Counted from the first letter of the stretch, positions 47,442 through 57,497 are shown. The stretch is 64,000 bases of DNA from Dactylosporangium siamense (GCF_016862795.1 NZ_BONQ01000081.1:186001-250000), one strand, 5' to 3'. Translations and numbers: made by a program. Notes: a model not told the origin generated them from the sequence alone.

Positions 47442-49175
47442 ATGATTTTCCGGGTGCTCGGGCCGCTGTCGCTCGCCCGCGGCGAGGAGGCGGTGGTGCT
47501 GCCGCCGTCGAAGGTCGCCAGTCTCCTCGCGGCGCTGCTGGTCCGCCCCAACGAGGTCGTCTCGATCGGGACGCTGCAGGAGGCCGTCTGGGGCGACGAC
47601 CAGCCGGCCGCCGCCAGGGCGGCCCTGCAGACCTGCGCGATGCGGCTGCGTCAGCTGTTCGTCCGCCACGCGATCGGCGCTTCCTCCATCGAGACGGTGC
47701 CCGGCGGATACCGGTTCAACGCGTCGGGGGAGACAGCCGATCTGCTCCGCTTCCGCGAGCTGGCCCGGGCGGCCGAAGCGCAGAGCGACCCCGACCGGCA
47801 ACTGGTGCTGCTGGAGGACGCCCTGGCGCTCTGGCGCGGCCCGCTGCTGGCCAACGTGCCGTCCGGCAGCCTGCACCGCGACGTCGTGCCCCGGCTCGCC
47901 GAGGAGCGCCTGCGGGTCCTGGAACGGCTCTGCGACCTGAAGATCCGCCAAGGTCTGGCCGCGTCGGCGCTGGCGCAGCTCTGGGACGCCACCCGCGCGC
48001 ACCTGGGCAACGAACGGCTGGCGGAGCTGCTCATCGAGGCGCTGTACCGGACCGGGCGACAGGCCGACGCACTGGCCGAATACCGCCGGGTGAAACAGTT
48101 TCTCGCCGGCGAGCTCGGCGTGGATCCCGGCCCCCGGCTGCGCCAACTCGAGCTGAGCATCCTCGTGGGTGAGTCCCGGGCCGAACCGGTGAAGGCCGTC
48201 GCGGTCGCGGGCCCGGCCGAGTCCGCGCACCCCGGCGTCGAGCCGCCGCAGGGATTCCTCGGGCGCTCGGCGATCGCCGCATCCGTCGCCTCCCGGTTGC
48301 GCGCCGGGGCGGGGGTCGTGGTCCTGACCGGCCCGCTGGGCGCCGGCAAGACAGCCCTTGCCTGCCACCTGGCGGCCGCGGTGCGCGACGACTTCCCCGG
48401 TGGTCAGCTCCGGCTCGACATGCACCGGGCCGACGGCACGCCGGTGAGCGTCGAGGAGCTGACCGACCGGCTGGCCCGCCGGCCGCGCCCCGACCCGTCG
48501 CGGCGCGGCCTGCTGATCCTCGACGACGTCGCCGACGTGCGGCAGGCCCTCGCCGGCGCGCCGTTCTGGCCGCCCGGCGATGCGGTGCTGCTCACCAGCC
48601 GGTTCGGCCTCGCCGGGGTGATCGCGCGGTTCGGCGGGTCCATCGAGCGCGTCGGCGGGTTCACCCCGGCCGAGTCCGTCTCCCTGCTGTCAGCCATCCT
48701 CGGCCGCGAGAGGGTCGAGGCGGAGCCGGCGGCGACACAGGCCCTCGCCGAACTCTGCGACCACCTGCCGCTCGCGCTGCGCATCGCCGCCGCCAGGCTG
48801 CTGACCAGGACGGCGAGCCTGGCCGCGTCGGTCGCGTGGCTGCACGGCAACCCGATCGGCCGGCTGGCGCTGCCCGGCGACCCGGACATGACGCTGCTGG
48901 GCCGGTTGGACCGGGCGGTGCACCGGCTGGCGCCGCCGCTCGTCACCGCACTGCTCAGCCTCGGCACCCTCGACCGGGACCCGCTCGACCTGGCCGGCGT
49001 GGCACATCGTCTGCAGGTCACGCCCGACGCCGCCGAGGCAGTCCTGGACCAGCTCGCCGACGCCAGCCTGATCGAGGACCAGGCCGGGCAGTTCCGGATC
49101 CCGGGACTGCTGCGGCTCTACGCCCAGGCCTGCGCCGAGAACCTGCGATCCGACCCCACCCTCACTGCCGTCTGA
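47442..49175 (+). CDS. SARP (BTAD) family regulator with NB-ARC-like ATPase domain
   Basis: 577 residues from ATG 47442 (MIFRVLGPLS, the standard SARP start); the frame is open upstream from 47352. OmpR-like winged helix about 1-93, BTAD about 98-243 (LEDALALWRGPLL; ALYRTGRQADALAEYRRVKQFLAGELGVDPG), then a STAND-type NTPase with Walker A GPLGAGKT (297-304) and Walker B LLILDDV. It lacks the tetratricopeptide end of AfsR. It most likely activates the RiPP operon through 11-base repeats at 46896. Confidence 0.93.
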   Translation: MIFRVLGPLSLARGEEAVVLPPSKVASLLAALLVRPNEVVSIGTLQEAVWGDDQPAAARAALQTCAMRLRQLFVRHAIGASSIETVPGGYRFNASGETADLLRFRELARAAEAQSDPDRQLVLLEDALALWRGPLLANVPSGSLHRDVVPRLAEERLRVLERLCDLKIRQGLAASALAQLWDATRAHLGNERLAELLIEALYRTGRQADALAEYRRVKQFLAGELGVDPGPRLRQLELSILVGESRAEPVKAVAVAGPAESAHPGVEPPQGFLGRSAIAASVASRLRAGAGVVVLTGPLGAGKTALACHLAAAVRDDFPGGQLRLDMHRADGTPVSVEELTDRLARRPRPDPSRRGLLILDDVADVRQALAGAPFWPPGDAVLLTSRFGLAGVIARFGGSIERVGGFTPAESVSLLSAILGRERVEAEPAATQALAELCDHLPLALRIAAARLLTRTASLAASVAWLHGNPIGRLALPGDPDMTLLGRLDRAVHRLAPPLVTALLSLGTLDRDPLDLAGVAHRLQVTPDAAEAVLDQLADASLIEDQAGQFRIPGLLRLYAQACAENLRSDPTLTAV

Positions 49176-49188
49176 AACGGAGCCTCCA

Positions 49189-51279
49189 TTGAGCACTGCG
49201 TTCGAATCGGTTGCCGGCACCAGACCACGGATCCGGCGCGACACCCTGTTCACCGCGGCCTACGACGGCGTGCTGTTCCACAACTCCTCCGGCGGCTTCA
49301 AGATCACATCGTCGAGCGCCTATCGGCTGGCCGCGCTGCTGGTGCCGTTCCTCGACGGGTCCCGCACCGTGGCCGAGCTGTGCGCGAAGCTGCCCGACCC
49401 GCAACGCACCATGGTCGGCGAGCTGGTCGGCGCGCTGCTGTCGCGTGGCTTCGCCCGCGACATCCCCGCCGGCGAGGCCGATCCCGCCGCTGTCCTCGGC
49501 GCGGACGTGGCCAAGCGGTTCGCCGCGCAGATCGGTTACATCGACCACTACACCGACGGCGCACCGCACCGGTTCGCCGCGTTCCGCAACACCACCGCCG
49601 TGGTCGTCGGCGACGGCCCGATCGCGGAAGCGTGCGTCCTGGGCCTGGTCCGCAACGGGATGGCGCGGGTCGCCGTCACCGGTCACCACGACGGCAGGGC
49701 CGCCGCGGAGGCGGCAGAGCTGGACGCCGTGGTGCTGGACCGGCGGTGTCCCGAGCCCACCTGGGCAGACCTGGCCGACGCCGACATCGTGCTCGTGGCC
49801 GGGGGAGCGGACGCCGCACGGCGGACGCACCGCCTCCTCGCGGCCGGGATTCCCGCGGGCAAGACGCTGCTACCGGCGTGGACGTTCGGCCGCCGGGCCG
49901 TCGTCGGCCCGGCGGGAGGCGCCGGTCGCCGCGGCTGCTGGTACTGCGCCATGCTGCGGCTCACCGCCAACGACGACAGTGACGCCGCGGCTGAGATCTG
50001 GCGTGGCGTCGCGGTCGGCGGCCCGGCACCGGACACCGCGGCGGGTCCCCTCGCGGCGATGATCGGCAACCTGCTCGCCTTCGAGGTGTTCCGGCTCTCG
50101 ACCGGCGCCCTGCCGGCCGAGACCGATGGGCGGCTCATCGTGCAGGACCTCGAGTCCCTCGACGTCGTCAGCGAGGAGCTGCTGCCGCACCCGCGGTGCG
50201 TGTACTGCCCGACGGAGCCCGCGCCGGAGCTGCCGCGGCAGATCACCCTGGACGGGCCGCGGCCCGCCGCCGATGACGGCACCGACGCCGGGACCGATGC
50301 CGCCGCCGAGCAGCTGTCCGCCCGGGACCGCCTGGTCCAGCCGAGGATCGGGGTGTTCCAGCGGTACCAGGACGAGGACTGGGACCAGCTGCCGGTGAAG
50401 ATCGCGACCCTGGTGTTCACCGACCCGGACGGGACAGCACGACAGGTCAACGCCTTCGACGTGCACCACCTCGTCGGCGCGCGGACCCGGGCCCTGGCGC
50501 ACGCCGCCGTCACCTACGCCGACCGGCTCGGCGCGCCGCGATCCGGCATCGGTGCGACGGTCACCGGTGCGACGGTCACCGGCCGGTCGCTGATCCACCA
50601 CGGGCCGGTGGACGTGCCGCGCGCCCAGGTGGAGCCGTTCGGCGCGGCCAACGCGGGGCGGGTCGCCGAGCCGACCCGGGCCGGCGCCGGTGCCGGCTTC
50701 GACGCCGCCGCGGCGATCGCCGACGGGCTCTCCTCCGCGCTCGCCTACGCCGCGCTGCAGGGCGCCATCTGCGGTGCGGCGCCGTCGCGGGTGCCGCTGG
50801 CCGGCCTCGGCGAGGACCCGGAGCTGCGCTTCCTGACCAGGGCAGCGGTCAACCTCGGGGTCACCGCCGACCTGCTCGACCTCGCCGCGAGCGCCCCCGG
50901 CGGCGTCCACGTCCTGCTGGCCCGGTGCACCGAGCCGCGGGCCGGCGCGAAACTGTGGGCGCTCGCCGCCGGCCCGTCGTGGCGGGAAGCGGCCGTGCGG
51001 GCCCTCTGCGACCTGGTCGGGCAGGTCCAGCTGCGGCAGCAGTCGCCCGACCCGCAGGCCACCGATGGTCGCGACGAGTTCCTGACGGACTTCGACCCCG
51101 ACACCCTCGCGACGGCCGGCGTGGCCGCGGCGAGGATCGACGCCGTCGGCGCCTGGCAGGACGTCCTGGCCGCCCTTGCCGCGGCCGGGACGGACGTCGT
51201 CGTCGTCCCGACCGGCGGCGCCGACCTGCCGGCATACGGCCTGCACACGGTGCGCGTCGTGCTCACGGACCGGGCCTGA
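49189..51279 (+). CDS. RiPP E1-like/leader-binding partner with degenerate YcaO-like C-terminal half
   Basis: TTG 49189 (ACGGAG seven bases before), 696 residues. Residues about 18-92 form a winged-helix RRE (GFKITSSSAYRLAALLVPFLDG; TVAELCAKLP). About 135-345 is an E1/ThiF-like fold with two zinc knuckles, C250-x2-C253 and C337-x2-C340. This layout fits TOMM leader-binding partners (TIGR03882 or ocin-ThiF-like). Residues about 380-696 follow the order of a YcaO domain (RIGVFQRYQDEDWDQLPVKIATLVF; ... AAGTDVVVVPTGGADLPAYGLHTVRVVL) but the Glu/Arg ATP motifs are absent and the PxPxP tail is missing. It should deliver the precursor to the active YcaO enzymes. First gene of the operon proper. Confidence 0.82.
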   Translation: MSTAFESVAGTRPRIRRDTLFTAAYDGVLFHNSSGGFKITSSSAYRLAALLVPFLDGSRTVAELCAKLPDPQRTMVGELVGALLSRGFARDIPAGEADPAAVLGADVAKRFAAQIGYIDHYTDGAPHRFAAFRNTTAVVVGDGPIAEACVLGLVRNGMARVAVTGHHDGRAAAEAAELDAVVLDRRCPEPTWADLADADIVLVAGGADAARRTHRLLAAGIPAGKTLLPAWTFGRRAVVGPAGGAGRRGCWYCAMLRLTANDDSDAAAEIWRGVAVGGPAPDTAAGPLAAMIGNLLAFEVFRLSTGALPAETDGRLIVQDLESLDVVSEELLPHPRCVYCPTEPAPELPRQITLDGPRPAADDGTDAGTDAAAEQLSARDRLVQPRIGVFQRYQDEDWDQLPVKIATLVFTDPDGTARQVNAFDVHHLVGARTRALAHAAVTYADRLGAPRSGIGATVTGATVTGRSLIHHGPVDVPRAQVEPFGAANAGRVAEPTRAGAGAGFDAAAAIADGLSSALAYAALQGAICGAAPSRVPLAGLGEDPELRFLTRAAVNLGVTADLLDLAASAPGGVHVLLARCTEPRAGAKLWALAAGPSWREAAVRALCDLVGQVQLRQQSPDPQATDGRDEFLTDFDPDTLATAGVAAARIDAVGAWQDVLAALAAAGTDVVVVPTGGADLPAYGLHTVRVVLTDRA
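50551..50580 (+). repeat. Two 15-base tandem repeats
   Basis: GGTGCGACGGTCACC twice, coding GATVT twice, inside the degenerate YcaO-like half of the E1-like protein. Confidence 0.85.
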
Positions 51280-51280
51280 G

Positions 51281-53140
51281 ATGAGCCTGCGCATCACCGG
51301 GGCGCTCAGCGCGCTGCTGACCGACGACGCGCGGACCGGCGCCGTGCACGCGCTCGGGGTCAGCGACGAACGGACCACACCGGCGTCCGCGCTCGGGGTC
51401 GGGGTGAGCGACGAACGGGCCACGCCGGGGACCGCGCCCGCGCAGCTGCTGGTGTACGGCCGGCACGCGCTGCTGCTCGCACCGGCGGGCCCGCGCGGAT
51501 GCACCCGGTGCCTGGCCCGCCGGTGGCAGGCGGTCCGGCCGCCGGACCTGCGCGACGCGCTGGAACTGGGCGGCGACACGGTGGCGGCCGGGGACTGGCC
51601 GTACGCCGTCGCGTTCGTGGCCGACGCCGTGCGGGCACTGAACGCCGCGACCGTCGCCCAGACCGGCCCGCCCACCGTCTACGACCTGAACGTGGAGACG
51701 CTGCAGGTCGGCCGGGTCCCGCTTGTGCCGGACCCCGACTGCCCGCACTGCGGCCGGCGGACGCCGGACACGCCGACGGCACCGCGGCTCACCCCGACGC
51801 CCAAGCGGGCGCCGGACGCGTTCCGGACCCGCGACGCCGCCGACTACCCGCTGTCGCCGGCCGCGTTCGTCAACCCCGTCTGCGGCCCGCTGGGCGCGTC
51901 AGCGTGGCCCGACCACACGTCGACGTCGACGGCACCGGTGCACGGGGCCTTCCACCCCAGGGCCGGAAACCACCTGCGCGAGATGCTCTGGGGCGGGCAC
52001 GCGAACAGCTACAGTCGCAGCGTCCGGCTCGGCGTGCTGGAAGGGCTCGAACGCACCGCGGGGCTGCGCCCGGCGCACACCGCTGTGACCGCGACCCTGG
52101 ACGAGCTCGGCCCCGACGCGCTCGACCCGCGCACCTGCGGGTCCTACTCCGAGGAGTTCCACCGGCAGCACCCGCACATCAGGCGGTTCGCGCCGGACCG
52201 GCCGATCCCGTGGGTGCGGGGCTGGTCGCTGCGCGACGACCGGCCGATCCTGGTCCCCGAGGTCCTCGCCTACTACTTCTCCGCGCCGGTCGAGGAGCGC
52301 TTCGTCCAGGAGAACTCCAGCGGCTGCGCGTCCGGTGGCAGCCTGGTCGAGGCGGTCTACCACGGGCTGATGGAGGCGATCGAACGCGACGCCTTCGTGC
52401 TGGCCTGGTACGGCCGGCGGACCCTGCCCGAGATCGACCCCGCCACCAGCGGCCGCGTACAGACCCGGGTCATGGTGGACCGGCTGGAGATGTACGGCTA
52501 CCGCGCCCGGTTCTTCGACGCCCGGTGCACGTTCGACATCCCGGTCGTCACGGCCGTCGCCGAACGCATCGACGGCGGCTTCGGCACCCTGGCCTTCGGC
52601 GGCGGGGCGAGCCTCGACCCGGAGACCGCCATCGCGGCGGCCCTGTGCGAGATCGCCTCCGACGCGGTCATGGTCGGCGTCCGGGCCGCCGCCGACGAGG
52701 CGCGGCTCCGCGCGATGGTCGACGACTACGACCTGGTGTGGGGCCTGCACGACCATCCGCTGCTGTACGGCCTGCCGCAGATGCGCCGGCACGCGTCGTT
52801 CCTGCTGGACGCCCCGGCGCCGGCGCGCCCGGTCGGCGAGACCTACGCCGGGACCCGCCCGGCGCTCGACCTGCTCGACGACCTCGACCGTTGCGTGCGG
52901 ATGGTGACCGCGCAGGGGTTCGACGTGATCGTCGTGGACCAGACCACGCCGGAGCAACGCGACCTCGGCCTGCACACGGCCGGGGTGACGGTGCCCGGAC
53001 TGCTGCCGATCGACTTCGGCTGGCAGCGCCAGCGGGCCCTGAACATGCCGCGCCTGCGCACCGCCGCCCGCGACGCCGGCCTGGCCGGCAGTGCCCTGCG
53101 CGACGGCGACATCCACCGAGTTCCGCACCCCTATCCGTGA
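51281..53140 (+). CDS. YcaO cyclodehydratase 1
   Basis: ATG 51281, one base after the previous stop; 619 residues. N-terminal part about 50-165 carries a zinc ribbon (C74-x2-C77 and C154-x2-C157). The YcaO fold, about 180-619, has both ATP-site motifs intact: SVRLGVLEGLERTAG near 247-261 and EAVYHGLMEAIERDAF near 357-372 (E365, E368, R369). It ends VPHPYP, the PxPxP-type C-terminus needed by azoline-forming YcaO enzymes. The enzyme phosphorylates the amide backbone and forms azolines from Cys, Ser or Thr of the precursor. Residues 25-52 hold an imperfect internal duplication (GVSDER twice). Confidence 0.92.
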   Translation: MSLRITGALSALLTDDARTGAVHALGVSDERTTPASALGVGVSDERATPGTAPAQLLVYGRHALLLAPAGPRGCTRCLARRWQAVRPPDLRDALELGGDTVAAGDWPYAVAFVADAVRALNAATVAQTGPPTVYDLNVETLQVGRVPLVPDPDCPHCGRRTPDTPTAPRLTPTPKRAPDAFRTRDAADYPLSPAAFVNPVCGPLGASAWPDHTSTSTAPVHGAFHPRAGNHLREMLWGGHANSYSRSVRLGVLEGLERTAGLRPAHTAVTATLDELGPDALDPRTCGSYSEEFHRQHPHIRRFAPDRPIPWVRGWSLRDDRPILVPEVLAYYFSAPVEERFVQENSSGCASGGSLVEAVYHGLMEAIERDAFVLAWYGRRTLPEIDPATSGRVQTRVMVDRLEMYGYRARFFDARCTFDIPVVTAVAERIDGGFGTLAFGGGASLDPETAIAAALCEIASDAVMVGVRAAADEARLRAMVDDYDLVWGLHDHPLLYGLPQMRRHASFLLDAPAPARPVGETYAGTRPALDLLDDLDRCVRMVTAQGFDVIVVDQTTPEQRDLGLHTAGVTVPGLLPIDFGWQRQRALNMPRLRTAARDAGLAGSALRDGDIHRVPHPYP

Positions 53141-53149
53141 GGTGAGGCG

Positions 53150-54772
53150 TTGACGACCACCGCGATGACCGATACCGACTACACGTACGCGTACGCGTCG
53201 ATGATCCTGCACCGCAACCGGATCCCCATGCCGTCGGCCGACTTCGTGCCGAACTGGCCGGACAAGCCCCGGGCGACGAAGCACTACCCGGGCGCCCTGA
53301 CCTTCCCACTGCCGGACGACCCGGAGCCGGCCGCGACCACCGGCGACGACCAGCCGTTCACGCTGCCGGCACTGGGCGCGATGCTGCGCGACTCATACGG
53401 GCTGACCGGCCGGCGGCTCGCCATCCAGGCCAACACCGACGTGCACGGCTACCCGTTCTACACCCGGGCGAACTGGAGCCGGGGCACCGCGTCCGGCGGC
53501 GGGCTCTACCCGTGCAGCGTCTACTGGATCGCCGGTCCGGGCGCCGGCGTCTGCCCTGGCGTCTACCACTACGCCTGCCGGACCCACGCGATGCAGCGGC
53601 TGCTCGCCGGTGACGTCACGCACCGGGTCCGCGCCGCGCTCGGCGTGGACACCGGCGCGTCGCAGTTCCTGGTCGTCGGCGTCAAGTACTGGGCGAACGC
53701 GTTCAAGTACAACACCTTCGCCTACCACGCCGTCTCGATGGACGTGGGCACGCTCGTGCAGACGTGGCGGCTGCTGGCCGGTGGGCGGCGGATCGACCCG
53801 CACTTCTGGTTCGACCAGGCGGCCCTGGCCCGGCTCCTGGGCCTGCCGGGCGACGAGGAGGGCCTGTTCGCCGTCGTCCCGCTGACCTGGACAACCCCGC
53901 CACCGACCGCCGACCCCGGCCCGGTCCCACCGGCGACCGCACATCCGGGCCGGCCCGGCACGGTGGCCGCACCTCCGGGCCGGCCCGGCACGGTGGCGGT
54001 GCGCCGGCGCGACCAGGAACGGTCGCGGGTCGTGCGGACCTTCGACGCGGTGCGCCGCGTCCACCACGCGACCGCGCAGGCGGCCGGCGACCGCCCGGCC
54101 GCGGGGTCACTCGCCGCGGCGGCGGCCACACCGTCGACCGGTGGCGGGGACCGGATCACCCTGCCCCCGGCCACACCGCCGGACGTGCCGGTCCGCACCG
54201 CGCTGACCCGCCGCCGCAGCAGCTTCGGCCGGTTCGACGCGAGCATGCCGATGACGACCGCGGACCTCGCGAGCCTCCTGGTCGCGGCCCAGGCCGCACA
54301 GCTGCCCACCGAGGTCGCCGCGCCCGGCGACGGTCACCTCGTCAAGCTCTACGCCTTCGTCAACCACGTGCGCGGGATCCCGGCCGGCAGCTACGAGTAC
54401 GACCCGGCGCACCACCAGCTGCGCACCGTCAGGACCGGCTCGCCCGCCATCTTCCTGCAGCGCAACTACTTCCTGCCCAACTACAACCTCGAGCAGGCCG
54501 CCGCGGTCGTGGTCCCCACCGTCCGGGTCAACGCCGTGCTGGACGCGACCGGACCGCGTGGCTACAACGTGGTCAACGCCACGATCGGCGCGGTGGCGCA
54601 GACGTTCTACACCACCGCCGCGGCGCTCGGCCTCGGCTGCGGCGTGGCGCTCGGCTTCGACGGCGTCTCCTACATCGAGGAGCTCGGCCTGACCGGCGAG
54701 ACACCCATGCTCATCATGCTGGCCGGCCACGAGCGGGCACTGGCCAGCGACTACCGATACGAACTGCGGTGA
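53150..54772 (+). CDS. SagB-type azoline dehydrogenase (double nitroreductase)
   Basis: TTG 53150 with GAGGTGAGG directly before it, or ATG 53165; 540 residues. Two nitroreductase-like halves: about 50-250 (SGGGLYPCSVYWIA, typical SagB) and about 330-540 (TRRRSSFGRFDASMPMTTADLASLL; YNVVNATIGAVAQTFYTTAAALGLGCGVALGF). FMN-dependent oxidation of azolines to azoles is the known role of this family. The halves are joined by an unusually Pro/Gly-rich linker with a 30-base duplication at 53940. It is transcribed between YcaO 1 and the dehydratase. Confidence 0.9.
   Translation: MTTTAMTDTDYTYAYASMILHRNRIPMPSADFVPNWPDKPRATKHYPGALTFPLPDDPEPAATTGDDQPFTLPALGAMLRDSYGLTGRRLAIQANTDVHGYPFYTRANWSRGTASGGGLYPCSVYWIAGPGAGVCPGVYHYACRTHAMQRLLAGDVTHRVRAALGVDTGASQFLVVGVKYWANAFKYNTFAYHAVSMDVGTLVQTWRLLAGGRRIDPHFWFDQAALARLLGLPGDEEGLFAVVPLTWTTPPPTADPGPVPPATAHPGRPGTVAAPPGRPGTVAVRRRDQERSRVVRTFDAVRRVHHATAQAAGDRPAAGSLAAAAATPSTGGGDRITLPPATPPDVPVRTALTRRRSSFGRFDASMPMTTADLASLLVAAQAAQLPTEVAAPGDGHLVKLYAFVNHVRGIPAGSYEYDPAHHQLRTVRTGSPAIFLQRNYFLPNYNLEQAAAVVVPTVRVNAVLDATGPRGYNVVNATIGAVAQTFYTTAAALGLGCGVALGFDGVSYIEELGLTGETPMLIMLAGHERALASDYRYELR
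53940..53999 (+). repeat. Two 30-base tandem repeats in SagB linker
   Basis: Two copies differing at two positions, each coding (H/P)PGRPGTVA plus one residue. Recent slippage in the linker. Confidence 0.85.
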
Positions 54773-54779
54773 ACCGGCG

Positions 54780-57497
54780 ATGACTACGATGCTCCCCGCG
54801 ACCCGAACGCCCGCACAGACATCCACCCGGCTGCTGGGCCGGTACTTCGCCGTGCGGGTCGGCGGCCTGCCCTACGACACCGTCGCGGCGCTGCGATGCG
54901 AGCAGGCCACCGGCTGCGCCGCGGAGATCCTGGACCTGGAGGCGCAACTCGCCGCCGCCGCCGAGCCGATCGGCGACCTGCTGCACGACCTGATCGGCGC
55001 GAACGACGACAGCGGATCCCGCCGTGACCTGCTCGCGCTGCGCCGGAAGATCTTCCAGGGCAGGCTCCCGGCCGACCCCGACGCCGCGCTCGCCGCGGTC
55101 CTCGCGGTCGACCCGGCGGCGGCCGCGCAGGTCCGGGACTGGCTGACCCGCCGCCGGCACCTCACCGACCGGCAGCGGGACCTCGGCGCGCTGCTCGACA
55201 CCGACGTCGCCGCGACCCGCGCCGAGCTGTGGCGGCTGTGCGACGACCCGCGGCTGCGCGCCGGGATGCAGGTCGCCTCGCCGGCGCTGGACGAGCAGCT
55301 GGTGGCGTTGACCGGCCGCACCACCGCGTCGCCGGCGAAGAAGCTGCGCCGGGTGGAGCGTTCGGTGCTGTCCTATCTGTACCGGACCGCCTGCAAGACG
55401 AGCCCGTTCAGCTGGTTCACGGGCATCGGCGTGGGTGAGTTCAGCACCACCGCGGGCGGCGACGTCGAGTTGGCCGTGCCGACGACCTGGCGCAGCCACG
55501 TCCGGCTCAACGTGGTCGCGCTGACCCGGATCGTGGACGCCATCTGCGCCGACCCCACCCGCCGCGGTGACCTGCCGATGGTCCTGAGCCCGGGCCTGCG
55601 ACAGGACCCGGAGCGGATCCGCTACGTGCGCCGCTGGGTCACGCAAGGCGACGACCGGGCCCCCGTCAGCTTCGACTCGATCCAGGACGGCCTGTTCTAC
55701 CTGCGCCGCAGCGGCCTGCTCGACGGGCTCACCGGCCTGCTGCAGCGCGGCGGGACCTGGCGGTGCGCGGACCTGACCGCCTGGCTGCGCGGGCAGACCC
55801 AGGCGGACCCGCAGCGCTGCGACGAGTACGTGTCGATCCTGCTGCGGCTCGGCGTCCTGCAGATCGACGGGTTCGCCGTCGACGTGCACACCCCCGACCC
55901 GCTGCGGCAGCTGCGCCACTTCCTCACCACCCTCGACCGGCCGTGGGCCGGCAATCTGGCGCTGCGGCTGGCCGAGCCGATCGCCCTCGTCGAGGCGTTC
56001 CGCGACGGTGGACTCACCGACCGCCGCGCGGCGACGCACCGGCTGCAGGAGGCGCTCCGCGACGTCCTGGACCACCTGGGCGCCGGGGCGGTCAAGCTGC
56101 CGCCGGCGCTGCTGTACGAGGACTGCCGCGTCGGCGGTGACCTGTCCCTGCCGGCCGGTCCGTGGCGCCGGTTCGCCGAACACGAGCTGGCCGCCGCCGA
56201 GGCGGTGCTGCCGGCGTTCGACCTGACGCTGCCGCACCGGATCATGTTCCACGGCTTCTTCGCCGCGCGGTACGGCGCCGGCGGGCGCTGCGACGACCTG
56301 CTGCGCCTGGTCGAGGACTTCCACGAGGACCTGTACGACCAGTACCTGATCAGCACCGCCGACATCAGGCCGTTCGCCGAGGACGGCACCTACCGGCCGG
56401 AGGAGAACTGGCTGGGCCGCACCGAGCTGTCCCGGCTCGACCGGGTCCGGCAGGACCTCGCCGATCACCTGCGCTCGGCCGTGCAGGCGGCGCCCGGCGC
56501 GGCGGAGCTCCGGCTGGATCCCATGGCGCTGCACGGGATCGGCGCCGGTCTGCAGGACCTGTTCGGCGGTTTCCGGCCGCAGAGCCACCTCGTCCAGGTG
56601 GTGCCACGGGCCGAAGGGCCGCTGCTGGTGCTCAACCAGTCGCTGGGTGGGGTGTCGTTCCCGTTCAGCCGGTTCACGCACTGCTTCGACGACACCGCTC
56701 CGTCAGTGGGGCAGCTGCGGGCCCAGGCCGCCGACGTGGCCCCGGCCGGCGCCGTGTTCGCCGAGGTGACCGGCGGCCCGGTGACCACCAACCTCAACCT
56801 GCACGGGCAGCTCACCGACTACGTCATTGTCTGCCCGGGTGAGACCAGCCTCGCGCCGCCGGAGTGCCAGATCCCGCTGTCGGACCTGTACCTGCTGCAC
56901 GACGCGGCCAGCGACCGGGTGGTGCTGCGCTCCGCGCGGCTGGGCCGGGAGGTGGTCCCGGTCTACCTGGGTTACCTGGTGCCGATGGCGCTGCCGCAGC
57001 TGCACCGCACCCTGCTGTTGCTGTCGCCGACGTCGCTGGCCACGTTCGACGTGTGGCGCGGCGTGCCCGCGCCCCCGCCGGTCGACGGCGTGGTCGCGCG
57101 CCCCCGGGTCCTGATCGGCGACCTGGTGGTGAGCCGGCGCAGCTGGTCCACGACGGTCGCGGTGCTGCCCCGCCGCGGTGAGGGCGACACCGACGCCGCC
57201 TGGTTCCTGCGGTGGCAGCGGTGGCAGCGGGCGCACCGGCTCCCGGCGCAGCTGTTCGCGACGGTCCACAGTGGATTCGGCGGCCGGCCGAAGCCGCAGT
57301 ACGTCGACTGCGGCAGCTACCTGTCGCTGGTCGCGCTCGAGTCGTCGCTGGACGCGAACGCCGACCGCGTCGTGTTCCGCGAGATGCTGCCGGCCGGCGA
57401 CCAGCTGACCGCCGGATCGGCCCAGGGGCGGCACGTCACCGAGTTCGTCATCGAGACCTTCCCTTCCCCCCACCGTGCTGGAGCCGACGATGAGTAG
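54780..57497 (+). CDS. Lantibiotic dehydratase N-terminal (glutamylating) protein
   Basis: 905 residues. Lant_dehydr_N-type: RYFAVRVGGLPYDTVAALR opening, KKLRRVERSVLSYLYRTACKTSPFSWFTGIGVGEF (about 187-221), and Lys/Arg-rich glutamyl-tRNA contact motifs, then a long helical body ending NPDRVVFREML-like. In split LanB systems (TbtB, GodF) this protein activates Ser/Thr with glutamate from Glu-tRNA; the elimination is made by the next gene. Its last eight bases overlap the start of that gene. Confidence 0.9.
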   Translation: MTTMLPATRTPAQTSTRLLGRYFAVRVGGLPYDTVAALRCEQATGCAAEILDLEAQLAAAAEPIGDLLHDLIGANDDSGSRRDLLALRRKIFQGRLPADPDAALAAVLAVDPAAAAQVRDWLTRRRHLTDRQRDLGALLDTDVAATRAELWRLCDDPRLRAGMQVASPALDEQLVALTGRTTASPAKKLRRVERSVLSYLYRTACKTSPFSWFTGIGVGEFSTTAGGDVELAVPTTWRSHVRLNVVALTRIVDAICADPTRRGDLPMVLSPGLRQDPERIRYVRRWVTQGDDRAPVSFDSIQDGLFYLRRSGLLDGLTGLLQRGGTWRCADLTAWLRGQTQADPQRCDEYVSILLRLGVLQIDGFAVDVHTPDPLRQLRHFLTTLDRPWAGNLALRLAEPIALVEAFRDGGLTDRRAATHRLQEALRDVLDHLGAGAVKLPPALLYEDCRVGGDLSLPAGPWRRFAEHELAAAEAVLPAFDLTLPHRIMFHGFFAARYGAGGRCDDLLRLVEDFHEDLYDQYLISTADIRPFAEDGTYRPEENWLGRTELSRLDRVRQDLADHLRSAVQAAPGAAELRLDPMALHGIGAGLQDLFGGFRPQSHLVQVVPRAEGPLLVLNQSLGGVSFPFSRFTHCFDDTAPSVGQLRAQAADVAPAGAVFAEVTGGPVTTNLNLHGQLTDYVIVCPGETSLAPPECQIPLSDLYLLHDAASDRVVLRSARLGREVVPVYLGYLVPMALPQLHRTLLLLSPTSLATFDVWRGVPAPPPVDGVVARPRVLIGDLVVSRRSWSTTVAVLPRRGEGDTDAAWFLRWQRWQRAHRLPAQLFATVHSGFGGRPKPQYVDCGSYLSLVALESSLDANADRVVFREMLPAGDQLTAGSAQGRHVTEFVIETFPSPHRAGADDE

